A stretch of 53,582 bases of DNA from PALSA-505 sp036496025 (GTDB lineage Bacteria; Actinomycetota; Actinomycetes; Streptosporangiales; Streptosporangiaceae), in contig DASXLW010000012.1 of NCBI GenBank assembly GCA_036496025.1, positions 1-53,582 on the forward strand. The letters are read 5' to 3'. Below the pieces are notes generated by a model, which was not told the origin of the DNA, searched no databases, and saw only the letters and a program-made list of their open reading frames with translations. The translations under genes were made by a program, and so were the position numbers. Each line of letters opens with the position of its first letter. Within the stretch, counting starts at the first letter, position 1. Below, piece after piece: positions 27,566 to 36,277 of this stretch.

Positions 27566-27571
27566 TAGGGT
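27566..27571 (+). promoter_or_regulatory. -10 element for a leaderless selA mRNA
   Basis: TAGGGT ends seven bases before the GTG chosen as the selA start. No Shine-Dalgarno sequence precedes that GTG. This supports a transcript that starts at or next to the start codon. Confidence 0.45.
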
Positions 27572-27578
27572 CGCGCTC

Positions 27579-28985
27579 GTGGATACCCGGGAGGAAGCCG
27601 GCCGCGGGGGGCCTGGAGATTCCGCGAGCGACGGCCCGGGCGGATCCAGGAGCCCGGGCGAGCCGGGGAGCGCGCAGGCCCGGCGCCTGATACCACGGAC
27701 GGACGTGCTGCTCGCCGACCCGCGGCTGGCCTCGGCCGAGCAAAGGCTGGGGCGAGCGCTGGTCAAGCGGGCCGTGTCCCGGGCCCAGGAAGCGGCCCGG
27801 GCGGGCCGGATCAGGGCGGATTCGGTCGCCGACGCCGCGGTGGACGGCCTGCCACCCCGGTCCACCACGCTGACCCCGGTGATCAACGCGACCGGCGTGC
27901 TGCTGCATACCAATCTCGGCCGCGCGCCGCTGTCCGCGGCCGCGCGCGAGGCGTTGCAGGCGGCGGCGGGCTGCAGCGACGTGGAGTTCGATCTCCCCGC
28001 CGGTGAGCGCGGCCGCCGCGGTCGCGGCACGCTGGCCGCGCTGGCCGCCGCGGTGCCCGCGGCGCAGGGCGTCGCGGTGGTGAACAACAACGCGGCGGCG
28101 CTGGTGCTGGCCGCGACCGCGCTCGCGGCCGGCCGGCAGATCGTGGTCAGCCGGGGCGAGCTGATCGAGATCGGGGACGGCTTCCGGCTGCCCGAACTGC
28201 TGGAATCTACCGGCGCACGACTGCGCGAGGTGGGTACCACGAACCGGACGAGCGCGGCCGACTACCAGGCGGCCATCGGCCCGCAGACAGCGTTCCTGCT
28301 CAAGGTGCACACGTCCAACTACCGCATCGAGGGCTTCACCGCGGAGGCGTCGATCGCCGAACTGTCCGCGCTCGGCGTCCCCGTCGTGGCCGACATCGGG
28401 TCCGGGCTGCTCGCACCCAGCGCGATACTGCCCGGTGAGCCGGACGCCGACTCCGCGCTGCGCGCGGGCGCCGCCCTGGTCACCGCCAGCGGCGACAAGC
28501 TGCTCGGCGGTCCGCAGGCCGGGCTGGTGCTCGGCCGGGGCGACCTGGTGCGCGCGCTGACCCGGCATCCGCTGGCCCGGGCGCTCCGGGTGGACAAGCT
28601 CACCCTGGCCGCCCTGGAGGCGACGCTGGCCGGGCCGCGTCCCCCGGCCCAGCAGGCGCTGGCCGCCGACGCGACCATGGTCATGCAGCGAGCGCAGCGG
28701 ATCGCGGCCCGGCTGGCCGCCCTCGGCGTCGACGCCCGCGCCGTACCGTGCCAGGCGGCGGTGGGGGGAGGCGGAGCGCCGGGCGTCTCGCTGCCCAGCG
28801 CCGCGGTAAGCCTGCCGCCGGGCCTGGCCGGGGTGCTCCGGTCCGGCGAGGCGGTACGCCGGGGAGAAACTCTGGCCGTAGCGGGCCGGGTCGCCTCCGG
28901 GCGGCTGCTGCTTGACCTGCGCGCCGTGTCCGCCGAGGACGACGACCTGGTCTGCGCGGCGGTCATCGCCGCGGCCGGGGTCTAG
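27579..28985 (+). CDS. selA: SelA, L-seryl-tRNA(Sec) selenium transferase
   Basis: The 468-residue PLP enzyme converts seryl-tRNA(Sec) to selenocysteinyl-tRNA(Sec) with selenophosphate. Family marks include NATGVLLHTNLGRAPLS, VVNNNAAALVLAATALA, SRGELIEIGDGFRLPE and the PLP-lysine segment ASGDKLLGGPQAGLVLG. A Gly/Ser-rich N-terminal stretch of about 30 residues precedes the usual N-domain. The GTG start follows a TANNNT box by seven bases. Five bases separate its stop from selB. Its presence implies a tRNA(Sec), SelD and at least one selenoprotein elsewhere; I found none in the window. Confidence 0.95.
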   Translation: MDTREEAGRGGPGDSASDGPGGSRSPGEPGSAQARRLIPRTDVLLADPRLASAEQRLGRALVKRAVSRAQEAARAGRIRADSVADAAVDGLPPRSTTLTPVINATGVLLHTNLGRAPLSAAAREALQAAAGCSDVEFDLPAGERGRRGRGTLAALAAAVPAAQGVAVVNNNAAALVLAATALAAGRQIVVSRGELIEIGDGFRLPELLESTGARLREVGTTNRTSAADYQAAIGPQTAFLLKVHTSNYRIEGFTAEASIAELSALGVPVVADIGSGLLAPSAILPGEPDADSALRAGAALVTASGDKLLGGPQAGLVLGRGDLVRALTRHPLARALRVDKLTLAALEATLAGPRPPAQQALAADATMVMQRAQRIAARLAALGVDARAVPCQAAVGGGGAPGVSLPSAAVSLPPGLAGVLRSGEAVRRGETLAVAGRVASGRLLLDLRAVSAEDDDLVCAAVIAAAGV

Positions 28986-28990
28986 CTTCC

Positions 28991-30898
28991 GTGCAGGTCA
29001 TCGCCACGGCAGGGCACGTGGACCACGGCAAGTCGGCGCTGGTGCGGGCGATGACCGGGATGGAACCCGACCGCTGGGCCGAAGAGCGCCGTCGCGGCCT
29101 GACCATCGACCTCGGCTTCGCCTGGCTAACCCTGCCGGGTGGCGAACGGCTGTCGTTCGTGGACGTGCCCGGACACGAGCGGTTCGTGCCGAACATGCTG
29201 GCCGGCGTCGGACCGGTGCCGGCGGTGCTGTTCGTGGTGGCCGCCGACGGCGGCTGGATGCCGCAGTCCGCCGAGCACCTGGCCGCGATCGACGCGCTGG
29301 GCATCTCCCGCGGGCTGCTGGCGGTGTCGCGGGCCGACCTCGCGGACCCCGGGCCGGCCAGGCGCCGGGCGATCGAGGAGATCGAGCGGACCAGCCTCGG
29401 CCGGCTCCCCGCGGTCTCGGTCAGCGCCGTGACCGGCCAGGGCCTGCCGGAGCTGCGTACGGCCCTCGCGGAGCTGGCCGCGGGACTGCCGACGCCGGAC
29501 CCGGCCGCCCCGGTCCGGCTCTGGGTGGACCGGGTGTTCAGCATGACCGGCAGCGGCACGGTCGTGACCGGGACGCTGCCAGCCGGTACGATCCGCGCGG
29601 GCGGCGAGCTGATGCTTACCCCGGCCGGGCGGCCGGTCAGGATACGCGGCGTCGAGTCGCTGCACGAGAAGGCGGCACAGGTCCGCGGCGTATCCAGGGT
29701 CGCGGTCAACCTGCGCGGCATCGCGACGGCTCAGCTTGCGCGGGGGATGGCGCTGGTCGAGCCGGGCGGCTGGACGCTCACCGCGACGATTGACATCAAG
29801 CTGGCCGGGTCGCCGGCCGGCAGCGAGCCGGCGCCACGGCTGCCGCGCCAGGTCACCGTGCATATCGGATCGGCCCGGACGGCGGCCCGGCTGCGCCCGC
29901 TCGGGGGAGTATTCGCCCGGCTGACGTTGCGCGAGCCGCTCCCGCTGCACGTGGCCGACCGGCTGCTGCTTCGCGACCCGGGTGCGGCCAGGGTTATGAC
30001 GGGCACGCCGGCCATCACCGGGGCGATCGTGCTCGACGTCAGCCCGCCGGGTACGCCCCGGCGACAGCCGGCTGCGGCGGTGCGCCGGGAACTGGCCGCC
30101 TGGCCCGACCCGCCGGCCGCGGCTGATCTGCTGCGCCGTCGCGGCCTGGCCCGCCCGGCGGACGTAAGGGCCATGGGCCTGGGTTTCGGGTCGGACGGGC
30201 CGGAGCCGGTCACCGCCGCCGGGTGGCTCGCAGACCCCGAGCACTGGTCGGTCCTGCGGGAACGGCTCGCGGACGTGGTCGGCGAGCACGCGGCGCGTGA
30301 TCCGCTCGCCCCCGGGATGCCGCTGGAAGCGGCCCGCGCCGCGCTGGGCCTGCCGGACCGGCAGCTGGTCGAGGCGCTGGCCGCCGAACCAGGCCGCGGG
30401 GCGCCCGGGTACCCGCTCGCCGTCAGGGGCGGCCGCGTCCGCCGCGCCGCGGACCCGGCAGCACGCACGCCGGCCGGGGGACACCCCCCGCCGGCCAGGT
30501 CATCGCCGGCGGCCGCGGAACCCCAGCCGGATCCAGGGCTGCTGCCCGCGCCGGTCGCGGCTGCCGTGCGCTCGCTGCGCACGGAGCTCGCGGCGAGCCC
30601 GTTCCGCGCACCGGAGGCCGGCCGGCTGCGCGAGCTGGGACTGGACCGCAAGGCGATCGCCGCGGCGGCGCGGGCCGGGCTGCTGCTGCGGATCGGCCCG
30701 GAACTGGTGCTCGCTCCGGGAGCGGACACCGCCGCGGCGCGGGTGCTGGCCCGGCTCCCGCAGCCGTTCACGACGGCCCAGGCCCGGCAGGCACTGGACA
30801 CCACCCGCCGCGTGGCGATCCCGCTGCTGGAGTACCTGGACCGGGCTTCGGTGACGCGGCGGTTGCCTGACGACCGTCGGACGCTGCGGCCAGGCTGA
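28991..30898 (+). CDS. selB: SelB, selenocysteine-specific translation elongation factor
   Basis: The 635-residue GTPase has G1 GHVDHGKSAL, G2-region RGLTIDLGFAWL, G3 DVPGHERFV and a G4 position reading SRADL instead of the common NKxD. EF-Tu-like domains 2 and 3 follow (VFSMTGSGTVVTGTLPAG), then C-terminal winged helices that bind the SECIS element of selenoprotein mRNAs. The C-terminal part is Ala/Arg/Pro-rich and partly disordered (about residues 490-520). It delivers Sec-tRNA to in-frame UGA codons. The GTG start is five bases after selA. The antiporter gene starts five bases after its stop. Confidence 0.94.
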   Translation: MQVIATAGHVDHGKSALVRAMTGMEPDRWAEERRRGLTIDLGFAWLTLPGGERLSFVDVPGHERFVPNMLAGVGPVPAVLFVVAADGGWMPQSAEHLAAIDALGISRGLLAVSRADLADPGPARRRAIEEIERTSLGRLPAVSVSAVTGQGLPELRTALAELAAGLPTPDPAAPVRLWVDRVFSMTGSGTVVTGTLPAGTIRAGGELMLTPAGRPVRIRGVESLHEKAAQVRGVSRVAVNLRGIATAQLARGMALVEPGGWTLTATIDIKLAGSPAGSEPAPRLPRQVTVHIGSARTAARLRPLGGVFARLTLREPLPLHVADRLLLRDPGAARVMTGTPAITGAIVLDVSPPGTPRRQPAAAVRRELAAWPDPPAAADLLRRRGLARPADVRAMGLGFGSDGPEPVTAAGWLADPEHWSVLRERLADVVGEHAARDPLAPGMPLEAARAALGLPDRQLVEALAAEPGRGAPGYPLAVRGGRVRRAADPAARTPAGGHPPPARSSPAAAEPQPDPGLLPAPVAAAVRSLRTELAASPFRAPEAGRLRELGLDRKAIAAAARAGLLLRIGPELVLAPGADTAAARVLARLPQPFTTAQARQALDTTRRVAIPLLEYLDRASVTRRLPDDRRTLRPG

Positions 30899-30903
30899 GC
30901 GTC

Positions 30904-32484
30904 GTGAGCTCTGGCCAGCTACTCATCGTCCTGTGCGTCGCGGTGGCCACCCTGCTCGCCGTGGCCGTGCTGCGCCGGGTCGGCATCCCGGCTCCCGTGG
31001 TGCTGGTCGTGGCCGGGCTGATCATCGGATTCCTGCCCTTCGTGCCCGACGTGTCCCTGCAACCGGAGGTGGTGCTGCTCGGGCTGCTCCCGCTGCTCGT
31101 CTACGACGCCGCGGTTACCGCCTCGCCGACGGCATTCTTCCGGCATGCCCGCTCGATAGGAGTGCTCGCCGTCCTGCTGGTGGCGGCCACCGTGGTCGTG
31201 GTCGCCGCGATCGCGCACTGGGTGGGTCACCTGTCGTGGCCGATAGCGTTCGTCCTCGGCACGGCGGTCGGCCCGACCGACGCGTCGGCGGCCACCAGCA
31301 TCGCCAGCCGGATCGGGCTGCCGCGGCACCTGGTCAGCATCCTGGAGGGGGAGGCGCTGTTCAACGACGCCACGGCGCTGGTGCTGTACGGCGCGGCCGT
31401 AGCCGACGCCACCACCGGGCACATCTCGCTCCTGCATACCGCGGGCACGATCGTGTACTCGGCCGTGGTCGGCGCCGCCATCGGCCTGGCTGTCGGGTTC
31501 GCCGGCCGCTGGCTGCGCAACCGGATCGACGACCCGCCGGTCGAGATCGCCGGCTCGATCCTGCTGGCCTACGCCGCTTACCTGCCCGCCGAGGCGATCC
31601 ACGCGTCGGGCGTGCTGGCCGCGGTCACGGCCGGGCTGTACCTGGGCTGGCACAGCAGCGGGGGAGCGTTCTCGGCCCGCAGCCGACTGCAATCGGGGGC
31701 CTTCTGGGCGACCCTGGTCTTCGGTGTCAATGCCGCCCTGTTCGTGCTGGTCGGACTGTCCTTCCACACCTTCACCACGCAGGCCAGGGGGCCGGCGGCC
31801 AGGCTGGCGCTGACCGGGGCCGCGGTGGTCGTGGCCATCATCGTGCTCCGCCTGGCCTGGATGGAGGGTAGCGGCTGGTTCGCCCGGCTCGGGCGCCGCC
31901 GCCGGGCGGCTCTCGGCGCTCACGGCTGGCGGGAACGGCTGGTCCTGGGCTGGGCGGGCATGCGCGGCGCCATCACCCTGGCCGCGTTGCTCGCGGTACC
32001 GGTACGGACCGCTGCCGGGCATCCGCTGGCCGGCCGCGACGAGATCATCTACCTGGGGTTCACCGTGATCATCGTGACGCTCGTGGGGCAGGGCATGACA
32101 CTGCCGATCCTGGTGCGACGGCTAGGCCTCAGCGAGCACCCGTCGGTCGCCGACGCCGAACGCCAGGCGCGCCTCGACCTCACCCGGGCGGTCCTCGATC
32201 ACATCGGCCGGGCGTGCGAGATGGGGCAGCTGCCCGAGGAAGTGTCCGACGGCCTCCGCGCGCAGTACCTCGGACGGCTGCACTGGCTGGAGACGATGAG
32301 CGGGGACGAGGACCTGGAGGACGAGGTCGCCGCCACCGCGCAGGCCGCCCAGGACATGCGCCGCGACCTGATCTCATTCCAGCGGCAAACCCTGGCCGAC
32401 CTGCGCCGCCAGGGGCGGATCGGAGTCACCGTGCTGCGAATCATCGAACACGACCTCGACCTGGAGGAAGCCCGCCTGTCCTAG
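30904..32484 (+). CDS. Na+/H+ antiporter of the CPA1/NhaP type
   Basis: The 526-residue membrane protein has about 12 helices and the conserved regions of monovalent cation:proton antiporters: GTAVGPTDASAATSIASRIGL with the ion-binding Asp, LEGEALFNDATALVLYG, and RERLVLGWAGMRGAITLAALLAVP. The C-terminal soluble tail of about 100 residues is charged and helical. It would help control cytosolic pH and sodium. The GTG start lies five bases after selB, so it may be co-transcribed, although no functional link to selenium is obvious. Confidence 0.9.
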   Translation: MSSGQLLIVLCVAVATLLAVAVLRRVGIPAPVVLVVAGLIIGFLPFVPDVSLQPEVVLLGLLPLLVYDAAVTASPTAFFRHARSIGVLAVLLVAATVVVVAAIAHWVGHLSWPIAFVLGTAVGPTDASAATSIASRIGLPRHLVSILEGEALFNDATALVLYGAAVADATTGHISLLHTAGTIVYSAVVGAAIGLAVGFAGRWLRNRIDDPPVEIAGSILLAYAAYLPAEAIHASGVLAAVTAGLYLGWHSSGGAFSARSRLQSGAFWATLVFGVNAALFVLVGLSFHTFTTQARGPAARLALTGAAVVVAIIVLRLAWMEGSGWFARLGRRRRAALGAHGWRERLVLGWAGMRGAITLAALLAVPVRTAAGHPLAGRDEIIYLGFTVIIVTLVGQGMTLPILVRRLGLSEHPSVADAERQARLDLTRAVLDHIGRACEMGQLPEEVSDGLRAQYLGRLHWLETMSGDEDLEDEVAATAQAAQDMRRDLISFQRQTLADLRRQGRIGVTVLRIIEHDLDLEEARLS

Positions 32485-32536
32485 GCCTGAGCAGCGCCCG
32501 GGGCTCAAGCGCGTGGGCCCGAGGGCGCCGGATGCT

Positions 32537-34768
32537 CTAGGGCACCCGGACGTGCGATGATCCGGTGCACTCGTTGGTGGGTATGGCCGGACCCGGCAGC
32601 GGCGTCCCCCCGTTCGGCAGCGTGCCGGTCAGCGCGTAGTGCGTCAGCTCCGCGGTCAGCTGGGCGGTGTCCGCGTTGGTGCCGGACGTCGCGTTCTCGA
32701 AGATGTTGGCCCCTGGCGGCTGCTGCACCGTCGCGTCGACCACGCTGAACGGGGTGTGTCCCCGGCCCTTGCCCGCTGGGTTGGACCAGCCGCACGGGTT
32801 GGTGTAGAGCCCGTTGAGCGCCGCCCGGCCCACGGCGAACAGCAGGTCGTGGCCTCCGGCCGCATCGGCCCAGGCCTGGCTGAAGCTGCCGGTCACGTCG
32901 GCGTTGCGCAGCGCGAGGTGCCGTGCGACCTGCACCGCGAGCGCCATGCTGGTGTTGTCGGCGGCATACAGCCTGATCGGCACCGGGGTCGGCAGCGAGT
33001 GGTGCGGCTGGACCACGCTGACCAGCTCGAACGAATCGGCCAGGGGGTCTCGGCCGGCGGTGGCGGTGATCGCCAGGTCGTGTCGCTTCGGTGCCGCCGA
33101 GGAACTGGCCCGCACGGTCAGCGTGACCGTCTTCTGCTTGTTAGGCAGCACCGATACCTGGCCGTGGCCGGGGCTTACGGTGAGGCCGGCCGGTGCGTGC
33201 GTCTGCCAGCTGACCTGGGAGCCGGCCGACGGTGTCTGCGACGTGCCGCCGACGGTCAGCTGTACCTTGACGGCCGTGCCGGGGTACACCGCGGTGATGC
33301 CGGGCTGGGCCTGCACGAACGAGGCGGTTGACCCGGCGGTCGCACGCGGCCCGGCCACTTCCCCGTCCACGACATCGCTGTCGACGTTCACGCTGGCCCC
33401 GCCCCAGGTCTCGGTCTTCGGGCCCTTGTACTGGTGCAACCGCTGGTGATTAGCCCAGTCCCGGTTGGGCACGAAGGGATCGGTCAGCACGGGCTTCCCG
33501 TTCCAGTCCGCGAACCAGATGTCATTGGGCGATGCGTAGCCTCGGTTGCCTGCCTGCGAGGCCAGGTCGGTGATGCCGCTGGCCGCGCTGCTGTAGACGC
33601 CCGACAGGTAGTGCCGGTTGTGCAGGCCCCGCGTCCAGCCGTCCAGGAACGAGAGCACGGCCTGCTTGCAGGCGCTGTCGGTGTTGTTGTAGGCCTCCAT
33701 GTCGAAGTAGATCGGGGTGCCGGTCCCGTACCCGAAGCGCCCCGCGGTGCTCACCGCGCCGGCCGCCTCCGAGTATCCCTCCGCCCGCGCCTGAGATGGA
33801 TTGATCCGGGTGACCCCGGGAATCGTCGAGCACGGCGCCTGGGGTCCGACCCAGAGCGGGATGAACCGCCAGCCCTCGGCGGCCACCTTGCTCACCCAGG
33901 AGCTGGTGAAGTTGCCGTAGTCGCAGGCCCAGTTCGCGCCCCCGAGGTAGGTCGTCGCCACCCGGAACGGCGAGGTCAGCCACTTGGTCATCGTCGCCAC
34001 CGAGGGCGCGGTGCAGGTGTCGAAGCCCAGGCCGCTGCCCAGCTGACCGGTCAGGGTCGACGCCGGGGCCGCATTGAGGTTCGTTGCGGCCGCATGCTGC
34101 GGGGAGCCCCGGTACCGGGAATCCTGGTGGCGGGCAGCGCGGGACAGGCCGGAGCCGTGCTGCGAAGAGTGCCCGGCGGCCCGGCGGGCGGGCGCGGCGG
34201 CGGGCGTCAGCCGCGCGCCGTTCAGCATGCCGCTGACCAGCGGCCGATCCTTGCCGTAGGTCGCGGTCACCAGCACGTCGGCGGCAGGCCACGCGAGCCG
34301 CATGACGTGAGCGGTCGCGTTCCCGGCGGCGAGCGGTCCTGCGGACCAGCTTCCCGCGCGGCGGCCCCGCTCCGTCACGGTGCCAGCGGGCAGGTTGCCC
34401 GCCGATCCCATCGGCTGGACCAGCACAGCCTCCGTCTTACCGAACGCGTGCGCCGGACAGCGCTGGTTGGTACCCGGACGGCCCAGGTAGACCGCGTGCC
34501 GGTTGAACAGGACGCACCGTGATGGGTCGTGCCCCAGGTGATACACCGGCCACGACGCGGGCACCCGCAGCTGGTAGCCGTGATAGCTGATCGTCTGGTC
34601 CGGCGTCGCCTTGGTCGTGTCGGCTGCGCTGGTCGTGACGGCCGTGTCCCTGGAGGAGTTCTCGACGGCCCGGGGGCCCGAAGCCGATGCCAGTGCCGCG
34701 CAGGGCAGCGCGATCACCGCGCCGCTCGCGACGGCTGAAAGCACCGTCCGTTTCCCGAATCGGCCCAT
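32537..34768 (-). CDS. Secreted DUF1906 (Rv2525c-like) glycoside-hydrolase-like protein
   Basis: The 743-residue protein has a signal peptide (MGRFGKRTVLSAVASGAVIALPCAALASA). An N-terminal domain of about 200 residues follows (YHGYQLRVPASWPVYHLG). Next is a DUF1906 TIM-barrel-like domain at about 240-470: GLGFDTCTAPS, TYLGGANWACDYG, GTPIYFDMEAYN, SGVYSSAASG, WFADWNGKP. A beta-sandwich of the NEW3/Ig type comes after it, and a C-terminal region may be a separate domain. The acidic residues in YFDMEAYN sit where GH25-like enzymes have catalytic Asp/Glu. The start is the ATG at 34768, after GGAAG. A -10-like TATAGT lies 49-55 bases upstream. A cell-wall substrate is inferred. Confidence 0.8.
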   Translation of the reverse strand: MGRFGKRTVLSAVASGAVIALPCAALASASGPRAVENSSRDTAVTTSAADTTKATPDQTISYHGYQLRVPASWPVYHLGHDPSRCVLFNRHAVYLGRPGTNQRCPAHAFGKTEAVLVQPMGSAGNLPAGTVTERGRRAGSWSAGPLAAGNATAHVMRLAWPAADVLVTATYGKDRPLVSGMLNGARLTPAAAPARRAAGHSSQHGSGLSRAARHQDSRYRGSPQHAAATNLNAAPASTLTGQLGSGLGFDTCTAPSVATMTKWLTSPFRVATTYLGGANWACDYGNFTSSWVSKVAAEGWRFIPLWVGPQAPCSTIPGVTRINPSQARAEGYSEAAGAVSTAGRFGYGTGTPIYFDMEAYNNTDSACKQAVLSFLDGWTRGLHNRHYLSGVYSSAASGITDLASQAGNRGYASPNDIWFADWNGKPVLTDPFVPNRDWANHQRLHQYKGPKTETWGGASVNVDSDVVDGEVAGPRATAGSTASFVQAQPGITAVYPGTAVKVQLTVGGTSQTPSAGSQVSWQTHAPAGLTVSPGHGQVSVLPNKQKTVTLTVRASSSAAPKRHDLAITATAGRDPLADSFELVSVVQPHHSLPTPVPIRLYAADNTSMALAVQVARHLALRNADVTGSFSQAWADAAGGHDLLFAVGRAALNGLYTNPCGWSNPAGKGRGHTPFSVVDATVQQPPGANIFENATSGTNADTAQLTAELTHYALTGTLPNGGTPLPGPAIPTNECTGSSHVRVP

Positions 34769-34979
34769 GATTCGCTCACTTCCGCCGGCGGAGCAAAGAT
34801 CATCAAGTCCCGCCGGCACTATAAAAGGCCCGGACGGCCTGATCGGGGAGACTCGCCGTGCAGGGTGATCAGGAATTCTGGGGGAGGCCGCGACCGGGAA
34901 GGTTATTCACGCCGCCGCCGGGCCCGGGGGACGGCAGTTGCTGGCCCCCGGCTGACCCTTCCCAGCCTGTCCTGCCTGG

Positions 34980-35750
34980 CTAGGACTCGACGTTGGGCTC
35001 GCCGTCGGCTTCAATGCTGCGTTCGGCTTGCCCCGGCCGCCCGGCGGTCCCGTACTGCCGCTCCGTGGCCTGTTGCCGGGCCGCCTCTGCGACCGTTCGC
35101 GGCCAGGTCGCGAAGCGTTCCCGCACCCGGGCGATGTCACGAAAGCGGAGCCCGAACGCGGTGAACCGCCGGTCGCTGAGCTCATCCAGACGGCGGCCGG
35201 CATCGACGTAGTCCTGGTCCCGCAGACCCGGGTCGATGCGTTTGCCGAAGCCGATGAGCTGGGCCGGGCGGTAGCGTTCAAGCGCGGTGGCGGTGTCAAC
35301 GTAGTCGCGCGGTTCGAGCCTGGAAGCCAGCGCGTTGGTCTTTCCGCCCAGTACATCCTCAAGGTCGAGAACCGGGCCGATCTCCATGACGACCGGCTCA
35401 CGGCCACGGTCGAAGTGAGCCATCTGCAAGGTCATCTGCCGGCCGTCGGCAGCGATCACGATCCACTCGGCCAGGCCCGCCCCCATCTCCGAACCGAAGA
35501 TGCCGGTGAGTCCGGCCGTTTTGTCTACCCGATCGGCGCGGAAACCCGCGGCCCGCAGGGCCGCCTCCACGCCGTCGGCGGCAGCCCCGACCCCATCGGC
35601 CCGGTTGGTGAACAGGTCCACGTCGTAGGTGGGGCGGTTGCCGAGTTGATGCGCCAGCAGGGCGTTGCCGCCCGCCAGCGCGAACCCGTGCTCAGCCGCC
35701 GCATCGAGGGCGACCTGGGCCACCTGACGGTGCAGGTCGTCCATGCCCAT
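34980..35750 (-). CDS. AbiEii/AbiGii-family nucleotidyltransferase (toxin-like)
   Basis: The 256-residue protein has a minimal nucleotidyltransferase motif: LAGGNALLAHQLGNRPTYDV followed by D-L-F-T, giving G-G-N and D-x-D. The family-typical EDVLGGKTNALASRLEPRDY segment lies about 100 residues later. This is the signature of the AbiEii/AbiGii group, which act as abortive-infection or toxin nucleotidyltransferases in two-gene systems. The ATG overlaps the stop of the 120-residue gene upstream (TGATG), so the two are coupled. Toxicity here is inferred, and housekeeping members exist. Confidence 0.75.
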   Translation of the reverse strand: MGMDDLHRQVAQVALDAAAEHGFALAGGNALLAHQLGNRPTYDVDLFTNRADGVGAAADGVEAALRAAGFRADRVDKTAGLTGIFGSEMGAGLAEWIVIAADGRQMTLQMAHFDRGREPVVMEIGPVLDLEDVLGGKTNALASRLEPRDYVDTATALERYRPAQLIGFGKRIDPGLRDQDYVDAGRRLDELSDRRFTAFGLRFRDIARVRERFATWPRTVAEAARQQATERQYGTAGRPGQAERSIEADGEPNVES

Positions 35751-36112
35751 CAGCCAACGGCTGACGCCGCCGCGGCGCGCAGCGCCGGGTGATGCTCCTC
35801 CCAGGCGCGGCGCACGTCCTTGGGCAGGAACAGCCGGGGCCAGACCTCGACCAGCTTGTCGCCGTTGAGGTAAGTGGTCAGCTCTTCTGGGTCCGCCGCT
35901 TCCCGCAGGACAATCTCATACAGCCAACTGCACAGGTCTGTATCGTCGAGATCGAACGCGGGACTGGGACCGCTCCAGTACAGGCGCAGCGGCAGCGTCA
36001 CCGTGCCGTGCGGGGCCCCGCGCAGGTCCGCCAGGTTGGTGATCACGATGGCCCGCCGACCGGGGCGGCCCTGATAGTGGGTCCGCACCGCAGTGGCCTG
36101 CACGGTGTCCAT
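35750..36112 (-). CDS. Small partner protein of the nucleotidyltransferase (putative antitoxin)
   Basis: The 120-residue protein has no recognisable DNA-binding motif. It has a central hydrophobic strand region (RRAIVITNLADLRGAPHGTV, TLPLRLYWSG), an acidic loop (AFDLDDTDLCSWLYEIVL) and a C-terminal helical segment (PKDVRRAWEEHHPALR). It does not look like AbiEi, the usual HTH antitoxin. It is translationally coupled to the nucleotidyltransferase, and it comes first in the operon, as antitoxins often do. Start at the ATG seven bases after TATTCT. Antitoxin role is inferred only. Confidence 0.62.
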   Translation of the reverse strand: MDTVQATAVRTHYQGRPGRRAIVITNLADLRGAPHGTVTLPLRLYWSGPSPAFDLDDTDLCSWLYEIVLREAADPEELTTYLNGDKLVEVWPRLFLPKDVRRAWEEHHPALRAAAASAVG

Positions 36113-36119
36113 GTAAGAC

Positions 36120-36125
36120 AGAATA
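36120..36125 (-). promoter_or_regulatory. -10 element of the nucleotidyltransferase module, leaderless
   Basis: On the minus strand TATTCT is followed by seven bases and then the ATG of the first gene. The surrounding 36110-36175 stretch is clearly more AT-rich than its neighbours. No -35 matching the consensus is visible. Confidence 0.55.
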
Positions 36126-36226
36126 GCGGTTCCGGCCAGCTGCGCGAAACTCTGTTCTAATATTCCAGCTATCCGGTGCGCCGACGCCCCCCGGCGCGTA
36201 ATGCAGGCAGACCTGGGCAGGCCACG

Positions 36227-36232
36227 TAGGCT
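36227..36232 (+). promoter_or_regulatory. Probable -10 element for moaA
   Basis: TAGGCT lies 45 bases before the moaA GTG, placing the RNA start near 36239 and leaving a leader of about 39 bases, too short for a full molybdenum-cofactor riboswitch. AGGGAGG at 36264-36270 is the ribosome binding site. Confidence 0.4.
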
Positions 36233-36277
36233 GGTGCGGTGCGGGGCTGGTGAACTGCTGCGCAGGGAGGTACAGAC

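Noticed and set aside
36239..36253. Four-codon ORF (GTG CGG GGC TGG TGA) six bases after the probable moaA -10
   Set aside because: Such short ORFs arise easily by chance, and no attenuator stem follows. A 39-base leader leaves little room for regulation.
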